Assembly (NCBI RefSeq): GCF_000328565.1
Contig: NC_019958.1
Coordinates: 124,001-188,000, forward strand
DNA length: 64,000 nt
Direction: 5' to 3'
Origin: Mycobacterium sp. JS623
GTDB lineage: Bacteria; Actinomycetota; Actinomycetes; Mycobacteriales; Mycobacteriaceae
Below are positions 50,994-59,598 of this stretch, in pieces (position 1 is the first letter of the stretch; every line of letters starts with the position of its first letter). The translations under genes and the position numbers were made by a program. Under the pieces are notes generated by a model, which worked only from the letters and a program-made list of their open reading frames with translations, was not told the DNA's origin and made no database searches.

Positions 50994-51218
50994 ATGACTG
51001 AGGTAGACCCGTTCGCGGGATGGGAGATGCGGTCGGTCGGTTGCTACTGGACCCGGCCGATCGGCGATGGGCGTAAGGCCACATTGTCGACGTGGAGCCG
51101 TGGTGGCGAGGGCGGTTACGCGCTGACCGTCGACCGCGTGGAGACGCAGTTCCCTGATCTCGACGGGGCATTGGCGGCGTACGACGAGCTCGCCGCCGCC
51201 GCGGCCGCCGCTCGGTGA
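50994..51218 (+). CDS. Small hypothetical protein, 74 aa
   Basis: ATG 50994, 33 bases after the preceding gene. Mixed product with WEMRSVGCYWTRPIGDGRKA and a polyalanine end. No family recognised. Confidence 0.5.
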   Translation: MTEVDPFAGWEMRSVGCYWTRPIGDGRKATLSTWSRGGEGGYALTVDRVETQFPDLDGALAAYDELAAAAAAAR

Positions 51219-51272
51219 GCGGCGCGATCACGTAGCCCCACCTGACCGTTACCGCGGGGCCTTGGATGACTC

Positions 51273-51518
51273 TCAGGTACCAGGGGGAAGTGGGAAGCGG
51301 CGCATCGCGTCGGCATAGTGCTCAAGCAGGAGTGGAGTCACCTCGTCGACCATGGGCGTCTTGGTCGCGGTGGCCTGCATGCGCATGGCGAAGTGCAAGC
51401 TGGCGGGAATGTCGAGGGTGAGCCGACTCTCGCGCGGTGCGGACGGTTGAGCAGGAGCAGCCTGATTGGCGCCACGCGCCCGCGCGGTCCTGCTCTTGTC
51501 GGGACGACTGTTTGCCAT
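51273..51518 (-). CDS. RHH-type DNA-binding protein, 81 aa
   Basis: ATG 51518 with an AGGAAAGG site. Basic disordered N-terminus (~30 residues), then ESRLTLDIPASLHFAMRMQA and PMVDEVTPLLLEHYAD, a ribbon-helix-helix pattern like ParG/Arc proteins. It is divergent from the Tap-like gene; tandem GTATGTGA repeats between them are a likely operator. Confidence 0.65.
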   Translation of the reverse strand: MANSRPDKSRTARARGANQAAPAQPSAPRESRLTLDIPASLHFAMRMQATATKTPMVDEVTPLLLEHYADAMRRFPLPPGT

Positions 51519-51640
51519 CGAACGAGCCTTTCCTGTCAGCGACGTTCCTCGAAGGAGGCCGTGGCGCTAACGTCATGCGAGTCATAAGGTTTGGCGCCGC
51601 GCTCGGGGCTGAGTGTAACCACAACGAAGCTGCCATACGG

Positions 51641-51656
51641 GTATGTGAGTATGTGA
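51641..51656 (+). repeat. Adjacent GTATGTGA direct repeats
   Basis: Two exact 8-bp units (51641-51648, 51649-51656) in the divergent promoter region between the RHH gene and the Tap-like gene. Tandem direct repeats are typical operators for RHH proteins. Confidence 0.5.
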
Positions 51657-51737
51657 GCGTGTTGCTGCACGACTATACGGGCGCACGTGTGATGATCTGT
51701 ATGTCAGTAGGGCTGTGGATACAGAAGGGATGGTGTC

Positions 51738-53642
51738 GTGGCCGAGCATCTGATCACCTCCGAAGGGCAGACGTACCGAGTGTCCGCCGACGGCCACGAC
51801 GGGGCCGACATCGATGGCATCATCGAGTGGCTGTGCCAATTCCACGGCGAGCCGACGACGCTCAACGCGCTGTCCCGCCCGCAGGTGCTCAGCCGGATCG
51901 GCCGAAGCTCCATTCCTAGCGACTTCCCCGAGCCGGGTGTCGTCATCGGCGACGAAGGCCGGCAAAGCGGCGGCAGAACCCGGGGGTGGCTGCCACAAGC
52001 CGTACAGCTGTGGGAGGACGTTGCAAGTGCACAGCTAGCGGCGGCCGCGGAGTCGGAGCGGCCCGCCGATGTCGACTCGTCCCGTGGAACGGAATCCGCC
52101 GACGTCGACGACGCCACCTCTCAGGGGGGTCGCACCGACGATGATGGCGAGAACGTGAACTGGGAGCTCGGCCAGCGCCAATGGTCAGACACCCCCGCCA
52201 GTGGCGACCGCATGGTGGTTATCTTGAGCAGTCGCGGCGCCCTCACCCCGTCCGGGCTCGCAATTAGCCGCGGACCGCTAAGCACCGCCGCCGACCTCGC
52301 CCGGTTCGTCTGGCATCGCTGGCCGAACAAACCCGAATCGCGCGGCGCGCGCGGAGCCGCGGCGCACCCGCAGATCTGGATCACGGCTCCTGCATTGCAG
52401 GCGGCGGGAATGACGCCACCGAAGAAGCCCATCGAGCGGTCCGAGGACCTGTCAGCCACCATCGCAGCGCTGTTCGACTGCGAAATCACCAGCGCGAGAG
52501 CCGGATGGTTCACCGCCGCGTTCCGGTCGCCCAAGGGTGACGGCGAGAGCCGCCGGGTCCATCTCGTCTTACTGCCGTTCCTGTGGCTCGACCCCTCCCC
52601 GCAACGCCCCAAGGACGAAGGCCTGGCCGGAACACGGGGCACCGAGACCGAATTGCCTGACGATGAGGACCAGGCCGTCGAAACGCTCGGGCGCCGCATC
52701 GCGTGGCTGACCAGCATTTCCGACGGAGTCCTCCCGGCAGCGCGGCCGGCCTCGATCGGCGCCGCCCTGTTGGACTCGGTGCGCGCGCGGGCCCGCGCTC
52801 AAAAGCGCGTCGAAGCATGCCCCCTGCCAGACACGTTGCACGCCGAGACCCCGAGGCTCGATCCCAACCTCGAAGCCTGGAAGAACATGCCGCACAACGC
52901 CAAAGGCGATGCGGTCGACGTCGAAGTTGACCAACGAGCCGCCTATCTGGCCAGCGCCGGCCAAGTCGACCTCGGATACGGTGTCCCCGTCGAAATGAGC
53001 AAGGTAGATCCCGAAGTGTTCACTGAACGAAACCCGTTCGGCCTATGGCGCATCACGACCCCGCCGGCGGGAATGCTCGACGGGCTGACGCAGAAGCTGC
53101 CGCTGCCACACGAACACATGCACTGGACGGAATCGAGCACGTTCTGGGCCACGACGCTCGCAGTGAATCACCTGATGGAACCCGTCTCCGAGGGGGGTGC
53201 CGGTCTAGGACTCTCCGAACTGCAGTTCAGCCAGGCGTGGGTGTGGCCTCAGAAATCCCGGTTGCTGCGCGGCTGGGCCGACATCCTGCGCAGCAGACTG
53301 ATGGAGGCCATCGCCGAGGGGCGTAAGGACCAAGAAGACCTGATCAAGAACATCTACAAATCGTTCATCGGGCGGATGGCGGGAAGTCAACATCCCGCTG
53401 GTCAGCGGCACTATCAGCAACCGGCGTGGGCGGCTACCATCCATGCCGACACCCGGCGCCGGGCCCTGCGCTACGCCGCATCGATCGCCACTGAGCAAGG
53501 CATTTACCCCATCGCCGCGCGCGACATCGACACCTTCGTCTACCGGCTGCCCCCCGAGGTCGACCCGTATGAGGTCCTGGAGGAGAAGTCCACCGACAAC
53601 GGCAAGTACCGCGTCAAGGTCATCAACTCGGGTCAGGGCTGA
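51738..53642 (+). CDS. Telomere-associated protein Tap-like (degenerate polymerase-B-like core)
   Basis: A 634-residue protein from GTG 51738 with an AGAAGGGA site. The C-terminal ~270 residues follow the pattern I know from Streptomyces Tap proteins: DVEVDQRAAYLASAGQVDLG, then FGLWRITTPPAG, LPLPHEHM, GGAGLGLSELQFSQAWVW, and DNGKYRVKVI at the end. The blocks also look like relics of B-family DNA polymerase motifs: D-x3-AYL (A, about residue 396), KNIYKSFIGRM (B, about 536) and RDIDTFVYRL (C, about 595). Tap binds telomere DNA and recruits the terminal protein Tpg in linear actinobacterial replicons. The next gene, overlapping by one base, fits that partner. Family by pattern recall only. Confidence 0.6.
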   Translation: MAEHLITSEGQTYRVSADGHDGADIDGIIEWLCQFHGEPTTLNALSRPQVLSRIGRSSIPSDFPEPGVVIGDEGRQSGGRTRGWLPQAVQLWEDVASAQLAAAAESERPADVDSSRGTESADVDDATSQGGRTDDDGENVNWELGQRQWSDTPASGDRMVVILSSRGALTPSGLAISRGPLSTAADLARFVWHRWPNKPESRGARGAAAHPQIWITAPALQAAGMTPPKKPIERSEDLSATIAALFDCEITSARAGWFTAAFRSPKGDGESRRVHLVLLPFLWLDPSPQRPKDEGLAGTRGTETELPDDEDQAVETLGRRIAWLTSISDGVLPAARPASIGAALLDSVRARARAQKRVEACPLPDTLHAETPRLDPNLEAWKNMPHNAKGDAVDVEVDQRAAYLASAGQVDLGYGVPVEMSKVDPEVFTERNPFGLWRITTPPAGMLDGLTQKLPLPHEHMHWTESSTFWATTLAVNHLMEPVSEGGAGLGLSELQFSQAWVWPQKSRLLRGWADILRSRLMEAIAEGRKDQEDLIKNIYKSFIGRMAGSQHPAGQRHYQQPAWAATIHADTRRRALRYAASIATEQGIYPIAARDIDTFVYRLPPEVDPYEVLEEKSTDNGKYRVKVINSGQG

Positions 53643-54337
53643 TGGAGCGATGGGGTGTTCCGGATAGGGCGGCCCAACCACCACGCAGGGCCGCGTCGAG
53701 TTCGCCGCGGCCCACCAACTTCACGGCGGCCCTGCCCTCCCCAGGTTTCAGTGCGGCGTTCCAAGCGCTCACCGGCCGCAAGTTGCGTGAACTGGGCGGC
53801 CGGTGGCTGCAGCGGCCTCAACGGGAGCGGCAAGCCGAAGCCGCACGCCGAGCCACCACCGAGATGGCCAACCGCATCGAAAGGCAGACAGGTCGGCGCC
53901 CCGCCGACTCCACCATCCGACGCAGCGCACGCACCAACCGAACGCCCCGCGGTTTGGACACCAGCGTCAGCAATCGACAGACCAGGATCGACGCCGCCGG
54001 CGGAGTCAAGGCGCTCTCCCAGCTGCTCGGCGTGAGCCAGTACGCGGTGAGGCGATGGCGAGACCAAGGCCGCCCACTAGTACCCGGAGCGCTGACCGTG
54101 GTCGCCGATGTTGAAGGAGTGCTGGTCGTCAACGGGGAGGAGTATCCGCGGACCATGTCGGTGACGATCGACATCTACCCGCCGGCGGCCGACGACGTCC
54201 GCATCGCCTACGCCCTGGGCGATCTCGACAGTATCGCCGAGTTGCTCGGCCCCGAAATCGCAGAACAAGTGGACTGGGCCGGCGAGGCCGATCGCGAGTT
54301 CACCGTCACCGAGATCACCGACATCACTTTGCACTGA
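53642..54337 (+). CDS. Tpg-like putative terminal protein with HTH
   Basis: A 231-residue basic protein starting immediately at the Tap-like stop. After a Pro/Arg-rich leader, residues ~45-135 hold a basic helical region (GGRWLQRPQRERQAEAARRA, then ADSTIRRSARTNRTPRG) and an HTH (GGVKALSQLLGVSQYAVRRW). The C-terminal ~90 residues are an acidic alpha/beta domain (YPRTMSVTIDIYPPAADDVR). Tpg proteins are ~185 residues with a similar basic helical and HTH layout and follow tap genes. The acidic C-terminal domain is not typical of Tpg, so a tap-linked transcription factor is the alternative. Confidence 0.5.
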   Translation: MERWGVPDRAAQPPRRAASSSPRPTNFTAALPSPGFSAAFQALTGRKLRELGGRWLQRPQRERQAEAARRATTEMANRIERQTGRRPADSTIRRSARTNRTPRGLDTSVSNRQTRIDAAGGVKALSQLLGVSQYAVRRWRDQGRPLVPGALTVVADVEGVLVVNGEEYPRTMSVTIDIYPPAADDVRIAYALGDLDSIAELLGPEIAEQVDWAGEADREFTVTEITDITLH

Positions 54338-54511
54338 TACACGGATCGCCGGAATTTGAGCCTGGTTGGACGTGTCGGTCCCCGCTATCGAGCTGACGGC
54401 TCTAATAGCATCGGCACTCCTCATGAGACGCGTTCGGCCGGCCAGGCCGGTGGATGGGTGGGTGGGTGAGCCTGCGCGCAGCCGAGGGGACGACAGCGAT
54501 CGGGGAGCAAC

Positions 54512-54700
54512 GTGGCGATATGCGGATGGAACGGATGCACCGCACTCGGGGATGAGGACTACTTCGGCCGTTGCGAGGACCACGAATGGTCGCAGTGCCG
54601 AACCGAAGGGTGCACCGAAGACGCTGACGACGGTGAAGGTTTCGACGGATTCTGCGGGAACTGCGCCGATCGCGAAGAAAGAGCCAAGCGGTGGGGCTGA
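54512..54700 (+). CDS. Cysteine-rich small zinc-binding protein, 62 aa
   Basis: GTG 54512 with a GGGAGC site. Six cysteines in zinc-knuckle-like spacing (CGWNGC, RCEDHEWSQCRTEGC, GFCGNCADRE). Similar tiny proteins are common in actinophages. Function unknown. Confidence 0.6.
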   Translation: MAICGWNGCTALGDEDYFGRCEDHEWSQCRTEGCTEDADDGEGFDGFCGNCADREERAKRWG

Positions 54701-54755
54701 CAGCGTGCACCCGCGAGGGGCTGACCCGAGCGATGGTGCGTCGTGATTGTTGCGA

Positions 54756-55055
54756 TCAGCGCGGGATCAGTGTGAACGGCACGCTCGCGGCGGCATGCGC
54801 GCGACGAAGTTGCGCGGCAAACGCTTCCTTCGTCATGGGCGGTGACATTGCGCCGGACAACTCGGCCAGGGACGCCGACGTGTCCAACATGCGGGCGCGC
54901 AGAACGTCCAGGTAAATGCGATAGGAGGCCTCACCGAGGTTTGATGGCCTGCTCTGTTCAAGGGCCGCGTATGCCCGCCGCGCGTCGTTGGCTTGCGCCT
55001 GCGGGTCCCGCCGTTGATATTGCAGCGGGCCGCGCAAGGAATCCCATCGTTGCAT
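54756..55055 (-). CDS. Second stand-alone WhiA-type HTH protein
   Basis: A 99-residue protein from ATG 55055. Residues ~55-90 carry the same WhiA C-terminal HTH as 37223-37684 (SASLAELSGAMSPPMTKEAF), with a helical N-terminal part (NDARRAYAALEQSRPSNLGE). Only the DNA-binding domain is present. Two paralogues on one replicon imply a plasmid-specific use of this fold. It is convergent with the cysteine-rich gene, and ~300 bases of plain intergenic DNA separate it from the next plus-strand gene. Confidence 0.7.
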   Translation of the reverse strand: MQRWDSLRGPLQYQRRDPQAQANDARRAYAALEQSRPSNLGEASYRIYLDVLRARMLDTSASLAELSGAMSPPMTKEAFAAQLRRAHAAASVPFTLIPR

Positions 55056-55360
55056 TGGTCAATCCCATCACTCAGACCTTGGCAAGGTGCGAACGCCGGC
55101 ATGATGCCACCATCGGTGCCCGTCCGGTCGGAACTGGCAGTCGTCGCGGCCAGATTCGTCCCCGCGAAGGAATCTAGGTCACCCTCCAGCGGAACTCGTC
55201 GGCCGCGAGCCGGGCGGTCCGGTCGCGCGCATTTCGGACATATCCGCGGCTACGGCAGTGCGGTCCTCAAAAACGTTGGCCGCCAACGTGTCGGAAACTC
55301 CCACCGCCGAAGCGGCTTCGTAGCATCTGGCCCGACGTCGAGAAAAAGGGGAGCGTAACG

Positions 55361-55705
55361 ATGTCGGACGATCAAACACTCGAAGAGCTTGTGAAGCAGC
55401 GCGAAATGAGTTCCGTGATAGACCTGCCACAGCTCAACCGCGCCATCCATCGACAGGCGGTCCTCACCGTTCGATGGTGCATACTCTTCCATCGCCTAAA
55501 CGGAGTGGTGGACGTCGACCCGGACAACGAGCCGCCCACCCACGCGATCAGCGTGGACGATCGAGGTCTTGACTATGCGCTGCGGTGGCTACCCCCAGAG
55601 CTGATCAGGGCAGAGGCGCCCCGAACTCGCCGGGTATACCTGGCCGATCTCGACAATTACCTTGCCGAGCACAGGAATTCGGACGTGTCACCGATGGGCG
55701 GGTGA
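55361..55705 (+). CDS. Hypothetical protein, 114 aa
   Basis: ATG 55361 with an AAAAGGGGAG site. Helical first half (QTLEELVKQREMSSVIDLPQ), mixed second half (LDYALRWLPPELIRAEAPRT). Its stop overlaps a GTG that could start the next gene. Confidence 0.6.
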   Translation: MSDDQTLEELVKQREMSSVIDLPQLNRAIHRQAVLTVRWCILFHRLNGVVDVDPDNEPPTHAISVDDRGLDYALRWLPPELIRAEAPRTRRVYLADLDNYLAEHRNSDVSPMGG

Positions 55706-55710
55706 TCGCG

Positions 55711-56142
55711 ATGGGCGCTTATCTGCAGGAGCGTGACTGGGAGCCCTACAACGACATCAGTGCCGAGCAGACCGCTCTCGCGACGGCTCTGCGCATTCCG
55801 CTGCTCGCCACCTCGCAGCCCCACTGGAGCTACATCACCGGTGTCGTCGTCGGCACCGGTGACTTTCCCGACAACGGCATTGTTCCCACGGACGCCGAGA
55901 TCCGTGTGATCGCGGATCGACTGGATGAGTACTGCAGCCGCTGGTACCGCTCATCCTTCCGCGCAGCGTTGAAACGGCGCGGTCCGTTCGATATCGACGG
56001 TGCGGCCAACCTCGGCTACTTCCTCAAAAGGCCCAATGGAAGCTGGGTGTACCGCAAGCGAACGTGGGACCGCGGCCCCTATTGGGCCCCCAACGACGAA
56101 CTGTTGTCGCTACACGAGGTCATCGGTCGGATGCGTCGCTGA
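55711..56142 (+). CDS. Hypothetical protein, 143 aa
   Basis: ATG 55711; GTG 55702, overlapping the previous stop (GTGA), is an equally good start. Soluble and aromatic-rich (ATSQPHWSYITGVVVGTGDF, RKRTWDRGPYWAPNDELLSL). No family recognised; cotranscribed with the preceding gene. Confidence 0.6.
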   Translation: MGAYLQERDWEPYNDISAEQTALATALRIPLLATSQPHWSYITGVVVGTGDFPDNGIVPTDAEIRVIADRLDEYCSRWYRSSFRAALKRRGPFDIDGAANLGYFLKRPNGSWVYRKRTWDRGPYWAPNDELLSLHEVIGRMRR

Positions 56143-56277
56143 TCGTCGGGCCTGCGCCAGTGCGCAACCCCTGCTGCACGGCGAAAGCCGATGACCCGGA
56201 CGTGTCGGTCTATGCCGACTTCGTGAATAGCGGGTAAGCGTGACCAGATGCGCCCTGTTGAGTGAAAGGAAATCCTG

Positions 56278-56556
56278 GTGTCTGGGACCTACGAGAGCAT
56301 CTCTCCGCACGATTTCAAACTCGGCGACATCGTCTTCCACTACGGCATGCGACTTCGGATCGTGACCGAACCGAGGGAGACCAACCATCCGATCAACGAG
56401 CACAGCCCAACGATTTCCGCCCGAGCAGTGATCGAGAACTGGGAGGACGTGAAGGATCTCGTCGGTAACCTCGCCGAAATCGACGACAACGGCAATCGGA
56501 TGTGGACGGTTCAGGGAAACGGTCTGGCCAGGTACTCGAGGGAGTTGCCGGCCTGA
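56278..56556 (+). CDS. Small hypothetical protein, 92 aa
   Basis: GTG 56278 with a GAAAGGAAA site. Beta-rich (FKLGDIVFHYGMRLRIVTEP), possibly a small SH3-like barrel, and a helical middle. No family recognised. A similar basic-beta opening (GDLVQLRHEYEV) occurs in the protein at 57602. Confidence 0.6.
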   Translation: MSGTYESISPHDFKLGDIVFHYGMRLRIVTEPRETNHPINEHSPTISARAVIENWEDVKDLVGNLAEIDDNGNRMWTVQGNGLARYSRELPA

Positions 56557-56768
56557 GCCGCGTACGTCAAACCACCTCGCCCCCGCTGGGCTGTTGAGAT
56601 ACGAAATGTCGGATGCCTGGTGATGCACGGTGCCCTCGACGAGGTCGCGGGATGCGGCGCCACGTCAGCAGTTCAGGTGGTCTCAGGAGCTGATCGTCAG
56701 CGGGATGCGTCGAAGCGCCGTGGCTGAAGGTCGCTTCGACCGGCTCGGCAAAAACAGGTCATCCAAAC

Positions 56769-57155
56769 GTGTCGGTCGACGTCTGGTACGGCGATCGCGA
56801 TGACCATGACCGCATGCAACCCGACGACGCGACCTGGCCAATCCCCGCGGGGCTCTCCGCGCTCGGTGTCCGAGCTGCCGAGGTCATTCGCAGCTTCCTG
56901 CAAACCAAGGGTATCCAGGATCACGGCGGAGGCGGCCGTTTCTACACGCCCGAAGAATGGGTCGGCAGAGGAGAACTGTACGGGCGGACCTCCCTGCTGC
57001 TGGTCACCCACGACGGCGGTAATCACGCCGGCGCATTCAATCTCGACTACGAGCAGTACGCGTTACACGACGAACTCGTGAAGACCCTCGAGGCTAACGG
57101 TTTGTGGATGGAGGCCTGCACGAACTGGTACACCGCCATCTACCCGCGCCCCTGA
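56769..57155 (+). CDS. Hypothetical protein, 128 aa
   Basis: GTG 56769 start with only a weak ribosome site. Alpha/beta soluble protein (LGVRAAEVIRSFLQTKGIQD, TSLLLVTHDGGNHAGAFNLD). No family recognised. The ~210 bases before it show nothing. Confidence 0.6.
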   Translation: MSVDVWYGDRDDHDRMQPDDATWPIPAGLSALGVRAAEVIRSFLQTKGIQDHGGGGRFYTPEEWVGRGELYGRTSLLLVTHDGGNHAGAFNLDYEQYALHDELVKTLEANGLWMEACTNWYTAIYPRP

Positions 57156-57254
57156 CACACCCAGCTCACATGCGGGGCGTCAGTGGCCGATGAAGGCCAC
57201 CGCCACGGCATCGCTGCAGTCGAGGTCTCGCACTACGAAAGGTTTCATCAGGAC

Positions 57255-57599
57255 ATGTCGCTCTATCGCTGCACGATCGCTCATGACGGGGCCAACCGCC
57301 AGATCATCGTCCATTGGGACGACAACGATCCCAACCGCCATATCGTCGCCCCCACTACCATCCCTGCGAGCGAAACAACTGAGGAACGTCTTGCTCATGA
57401 GTTGGGGCGCATGGGATTTCGCGTGGTATCGATCGATTCGGACAACGTCGGCCGCGGATGGGCCGTCGTGGCGCACGCCCGCTCCGACTGGCCCTTCTAC
57501 AACCCGCTGACCGAAGGGTGGTTCGCCTATCTCGACGACGCGGCGATACGAGGCATTCGTGCCAGGTGGCCCGAAGCTGTCGTTCCCGGGGTGCGGTAG
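57255..57599 (+). CDS. Hypothetical protein, ~114 aa
   Basis: ATG 57255 (MSLYRCTIAHDGANRQII); GTG 57183 in frame would add 24 residues. The beta strands then helix pattern (SETTEERLAHELGRMGFRVV) resembles small single-domain phage proteins. The stop is two bases from the next start. Confidence 0.55.
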   Translation: MSLYRCTIAHDGANRQIIVHWDDNDPNRHIVAPTTIPASETTEERLAHELGRMGFRVVSIDSDNVGRGWAVVAHARSDWPFYNPLTEGWFAYLDDAAIRGIRARWPEAVVPGVR

Positions 57600-57601
57600 C
57601 G

Positions 57602-57844
57602 GTGGCCGAAAAGTTCGCCCGCGGAGATCTCGTCCAGCTGAGGCATGAGTACGAGGTCGGCGGCAATCCCAGCCTGTTCCGGATCCGGAGCGTCCACAAC
57701 GGCGAAGCGGTACTCGGGCAGCTGGGAACCGACGACGACCACTATCACGGGGTCGACACCCTGGTAGCGCTCGATGACCCCGACCTCATCGAGCCGCACC
57801 CGGAGATCTTGGCCATGTATTCGCGACACGTACGTCAGAGCTGA
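57602..57844 (+). CDS. Small beta-rich protein, 80 aa
   Basis: GTG 57602 two bases after the preceding stop. Opening AEKFARGDLVQLRHEYEVGG suggests a small SH3/KOW-like barrel. No family recognised. Confidence 0.5.
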   Translation: MAEKFARGDLVQLRHEYEVGGNPSLFRIRSVHNGEAVLGQLGTDDDHYHGVDTLVALDDPDLIEPHPEILAMYSRHVRQS

Positions 57845-57911
57845 CCACCAAAGAGCTGGCCCATCGGACGGCACACTCGTATTTGCATTCGAATGTGAGA
57901 CACTGGTTGGC

Positions 57912-58685
57912 GTGGAACGCTTCCTGTCAGTGACCGACATCGCCGACCTGATGCAGGTGTCGGTCAACACCATCAACGGACGCATCCGAGCCGGCACCTT
58001 CCCCGCTCCCGACGCCATGATCGGCTCGCGCTACCAGGGCTGGAAGGCGTCGACCATCGACAGCCTGTTGCCGCCGCACGCCCACCAGGCCCCTGACGGC
58101 GAACCTTATGAATTTGCGCATGGTGCCACGAGGTTGAGGCGTATTGCCGAGGAGGTGAGCGCGTACGCCTACGGGTGGCACAACCTGCCAGGAGAGTCGA
58201 GGCGAAGCGACCGTTTCGACGCCGAGAACCGGCTACACACACTGGCGACGAAACTCGACCGCTGGGCACGGTCGCTCACCGTTGCCGGGGCCTGGAGCGC
58301 TCGCCTCGTCGCCAGCCTGGTCGACGCCTCACCTGCCGGGGGGAACACGTCAATCAGCGCCCCCGCCAAGCTGGGCGGTCCCGCGGAGGGGGCTGACGAC
58401 CGCGGAGGCACACACACGCTGGAGACGCTAGAAATGCCGGGGCTTGAAGTTGTCGCGGCCCTGCTGCCGCCCCCAGACCTCACCGTGGCCGCCGCTGCGG
58501 ACGCCTATCGGCGACTAGCCGACGAACTTGAAGCCGTTTCCACTCGACTCTGCGAGGCTTGTCGCGACCAGCAGACGCGCGACAAGATCCGCACCGAATT
58601 ACAGGGCATCGCGACGGTGCTGCGCACGCTGGCCGAATCCGCCATTGCCGCAGACGTAAGTTCCGCCGCCGGCCCGACGCTATAG
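57912..58685 (+). CDS. HTH protein with helical tail, 257 aa
   Basis: GTG 57912 is chosen because the HTH begins at once: LSVTDIADLMQVSVNTINGR, then RAGTFPAPDAMIG, an excisionase/AlpA-type winged HTH. The rest is helical (EEVSAYAYGWHNLPGESRRS, later LTVAAAADAYRRLADELEAV). It resembles the layout of the HTH/coiled-coil protein at 45719, though without the repeated tyrosine phrase. Possible KfrA-like or regulatory protein. Confidence 0.6.
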   Translation: MERFLSVTDIADLMQVSVNTINGRIRAGTFPAPDAMIGSRYQGWKASTIDSLLPPHAHQAPDGEPYEFAHGATRLRRIAEEVSAYAYGWHNLPGESRRSDRFDAENRLHTLATKLDRWARSLTVAGAWSARLVASLVDASPAGGNTSISAPAKLGGPAEGADDRGGTHTLETLEMPGLEVVAALLPPPDLTVAAAADAYRRLADELEAVSTRLCEACRDQQTRDKIRTELQGIATVLRTLAESAIAADVSSAAGPTL

Positions 58686-58732
58686 AGCGAGAGCGGAAGT
58701 GGTTGCGTCGAGCCAGATCTGAGGCAGCACAG

Positions 58733-59011
58733 CTAGGCGCGGAATCGCAGGACGGTGTCGATGGGAATGCGGCGCGGATCGTCCTCACCGTTGACCAGTA
58801 CGGTCAGCGACTCGCCGTCTGCTGCGAGGAGGGTGCCGACGATAGACGCGGCAGGATCGCTCGTCACGATCGACACAGGGCCCCATTCGCTACCGTCGCT
58901 GAGGATGTCTGTCGCTGTGGTGCTGACCGTGATGGCGAAGGTACCCAGCCAACCGTTCCCAGAGGACGTGAGGTCGATGTCGTAGTGGTCGTTGCGTGGG
59001 TAATTCGGCAT
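58733..59011 (-). CDS. Small hypothetical protein, 92 aa
   Basis: ATG 59011 (MPNYPRNDHYDIDLTSSGNG) with a GAAAGAGA site. Beta-rich (SEWGPVSIVTSDPAASIVGT), ending in IDTVLRFRA. Sm-like or small barrel fold possible; no family recognised. Confidence 0.55.
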   Translation of the reverse strand: MPNYPRNDHYDIDLTSSGNGWLGTFAITVSTTATDILSDGSEWGPVSIVTSDPAASIVGTLLAADGESLTVLVNGEDDPRRIPIDTVLRFRA

Positions 59012-59096
59012 GGCTGTCTCTTTCTCGGCTGGTGAAGCGTGGTCCGGTTGCTCGTTCGGGATCGAGGGCAGGAGCTTTCGCGTGGGGCCCGGGGCT

Positions 59097-59366
59097 CTAC
59101 AGCCGCTCCTGCAGCCACGTCTGGAGGTCAAGTAGCCCCTCCGCCCCCTGAATGCGTACTTCGTCGCGGTTGTGAGGGTTCTTCACGACTGATGCAACGC
59201 CGCCTTGCGGTGTCCATTCGGCGAGGATCTGAGTCGAGAAGCGTTCGTACGCGACTACCTCGTTGCCATCTGGTCGTTGTCCACCGTGGAACTCTGAGCT
59301 GGGAGTGACTGTCCAACAGTTCTTTTCGGCGATTCCGTCGATTCGTTGGCGATCATCGTCAGTCAT
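59097..59366 (-). CDS. Small hypothetical protein, 89 aa
   Basis: ATG 59366. Mixed product (MTDDDRQRIDGIAEKNCWTV, later LLDLQTWLQERL). It is 85 bases upstream of the 59011 gene on the same strand and downstream of csf3; possibly read from the csf operon, but the 232-base gap argues for its own promoter. Confidence 0.5.
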   Translation of the reverse strand: MTDDDRQRIDGIAEKNCWTVTPSSEFHGGQRPDGNEVVAYERFSTQILAEWTPQGGVASVVKNPHNRDEVRIQGAEGLLDLQTWLQERL

Positions 59367-59598
59367 GAGGGTTTAGCCGCTCCTTCGGTGGGCGAGGCGA
59401 TGGCCGCACGGTGGGGGATGGCCGTCGCTTGGCGACCGAGTATGTCGGGCAGCGCAACCTCTCCCTGCGTATCGACACGATCGGGAGGGGACTTTCTAAG
59501 ACGGACACCGAGTGAGGACTGATCGCGGGAAGTGGACCTAATGCGGAACGGCGTCCGTCACGGCCGACTGCGGGGTGATTGATCACAGGCGCGCGGAG

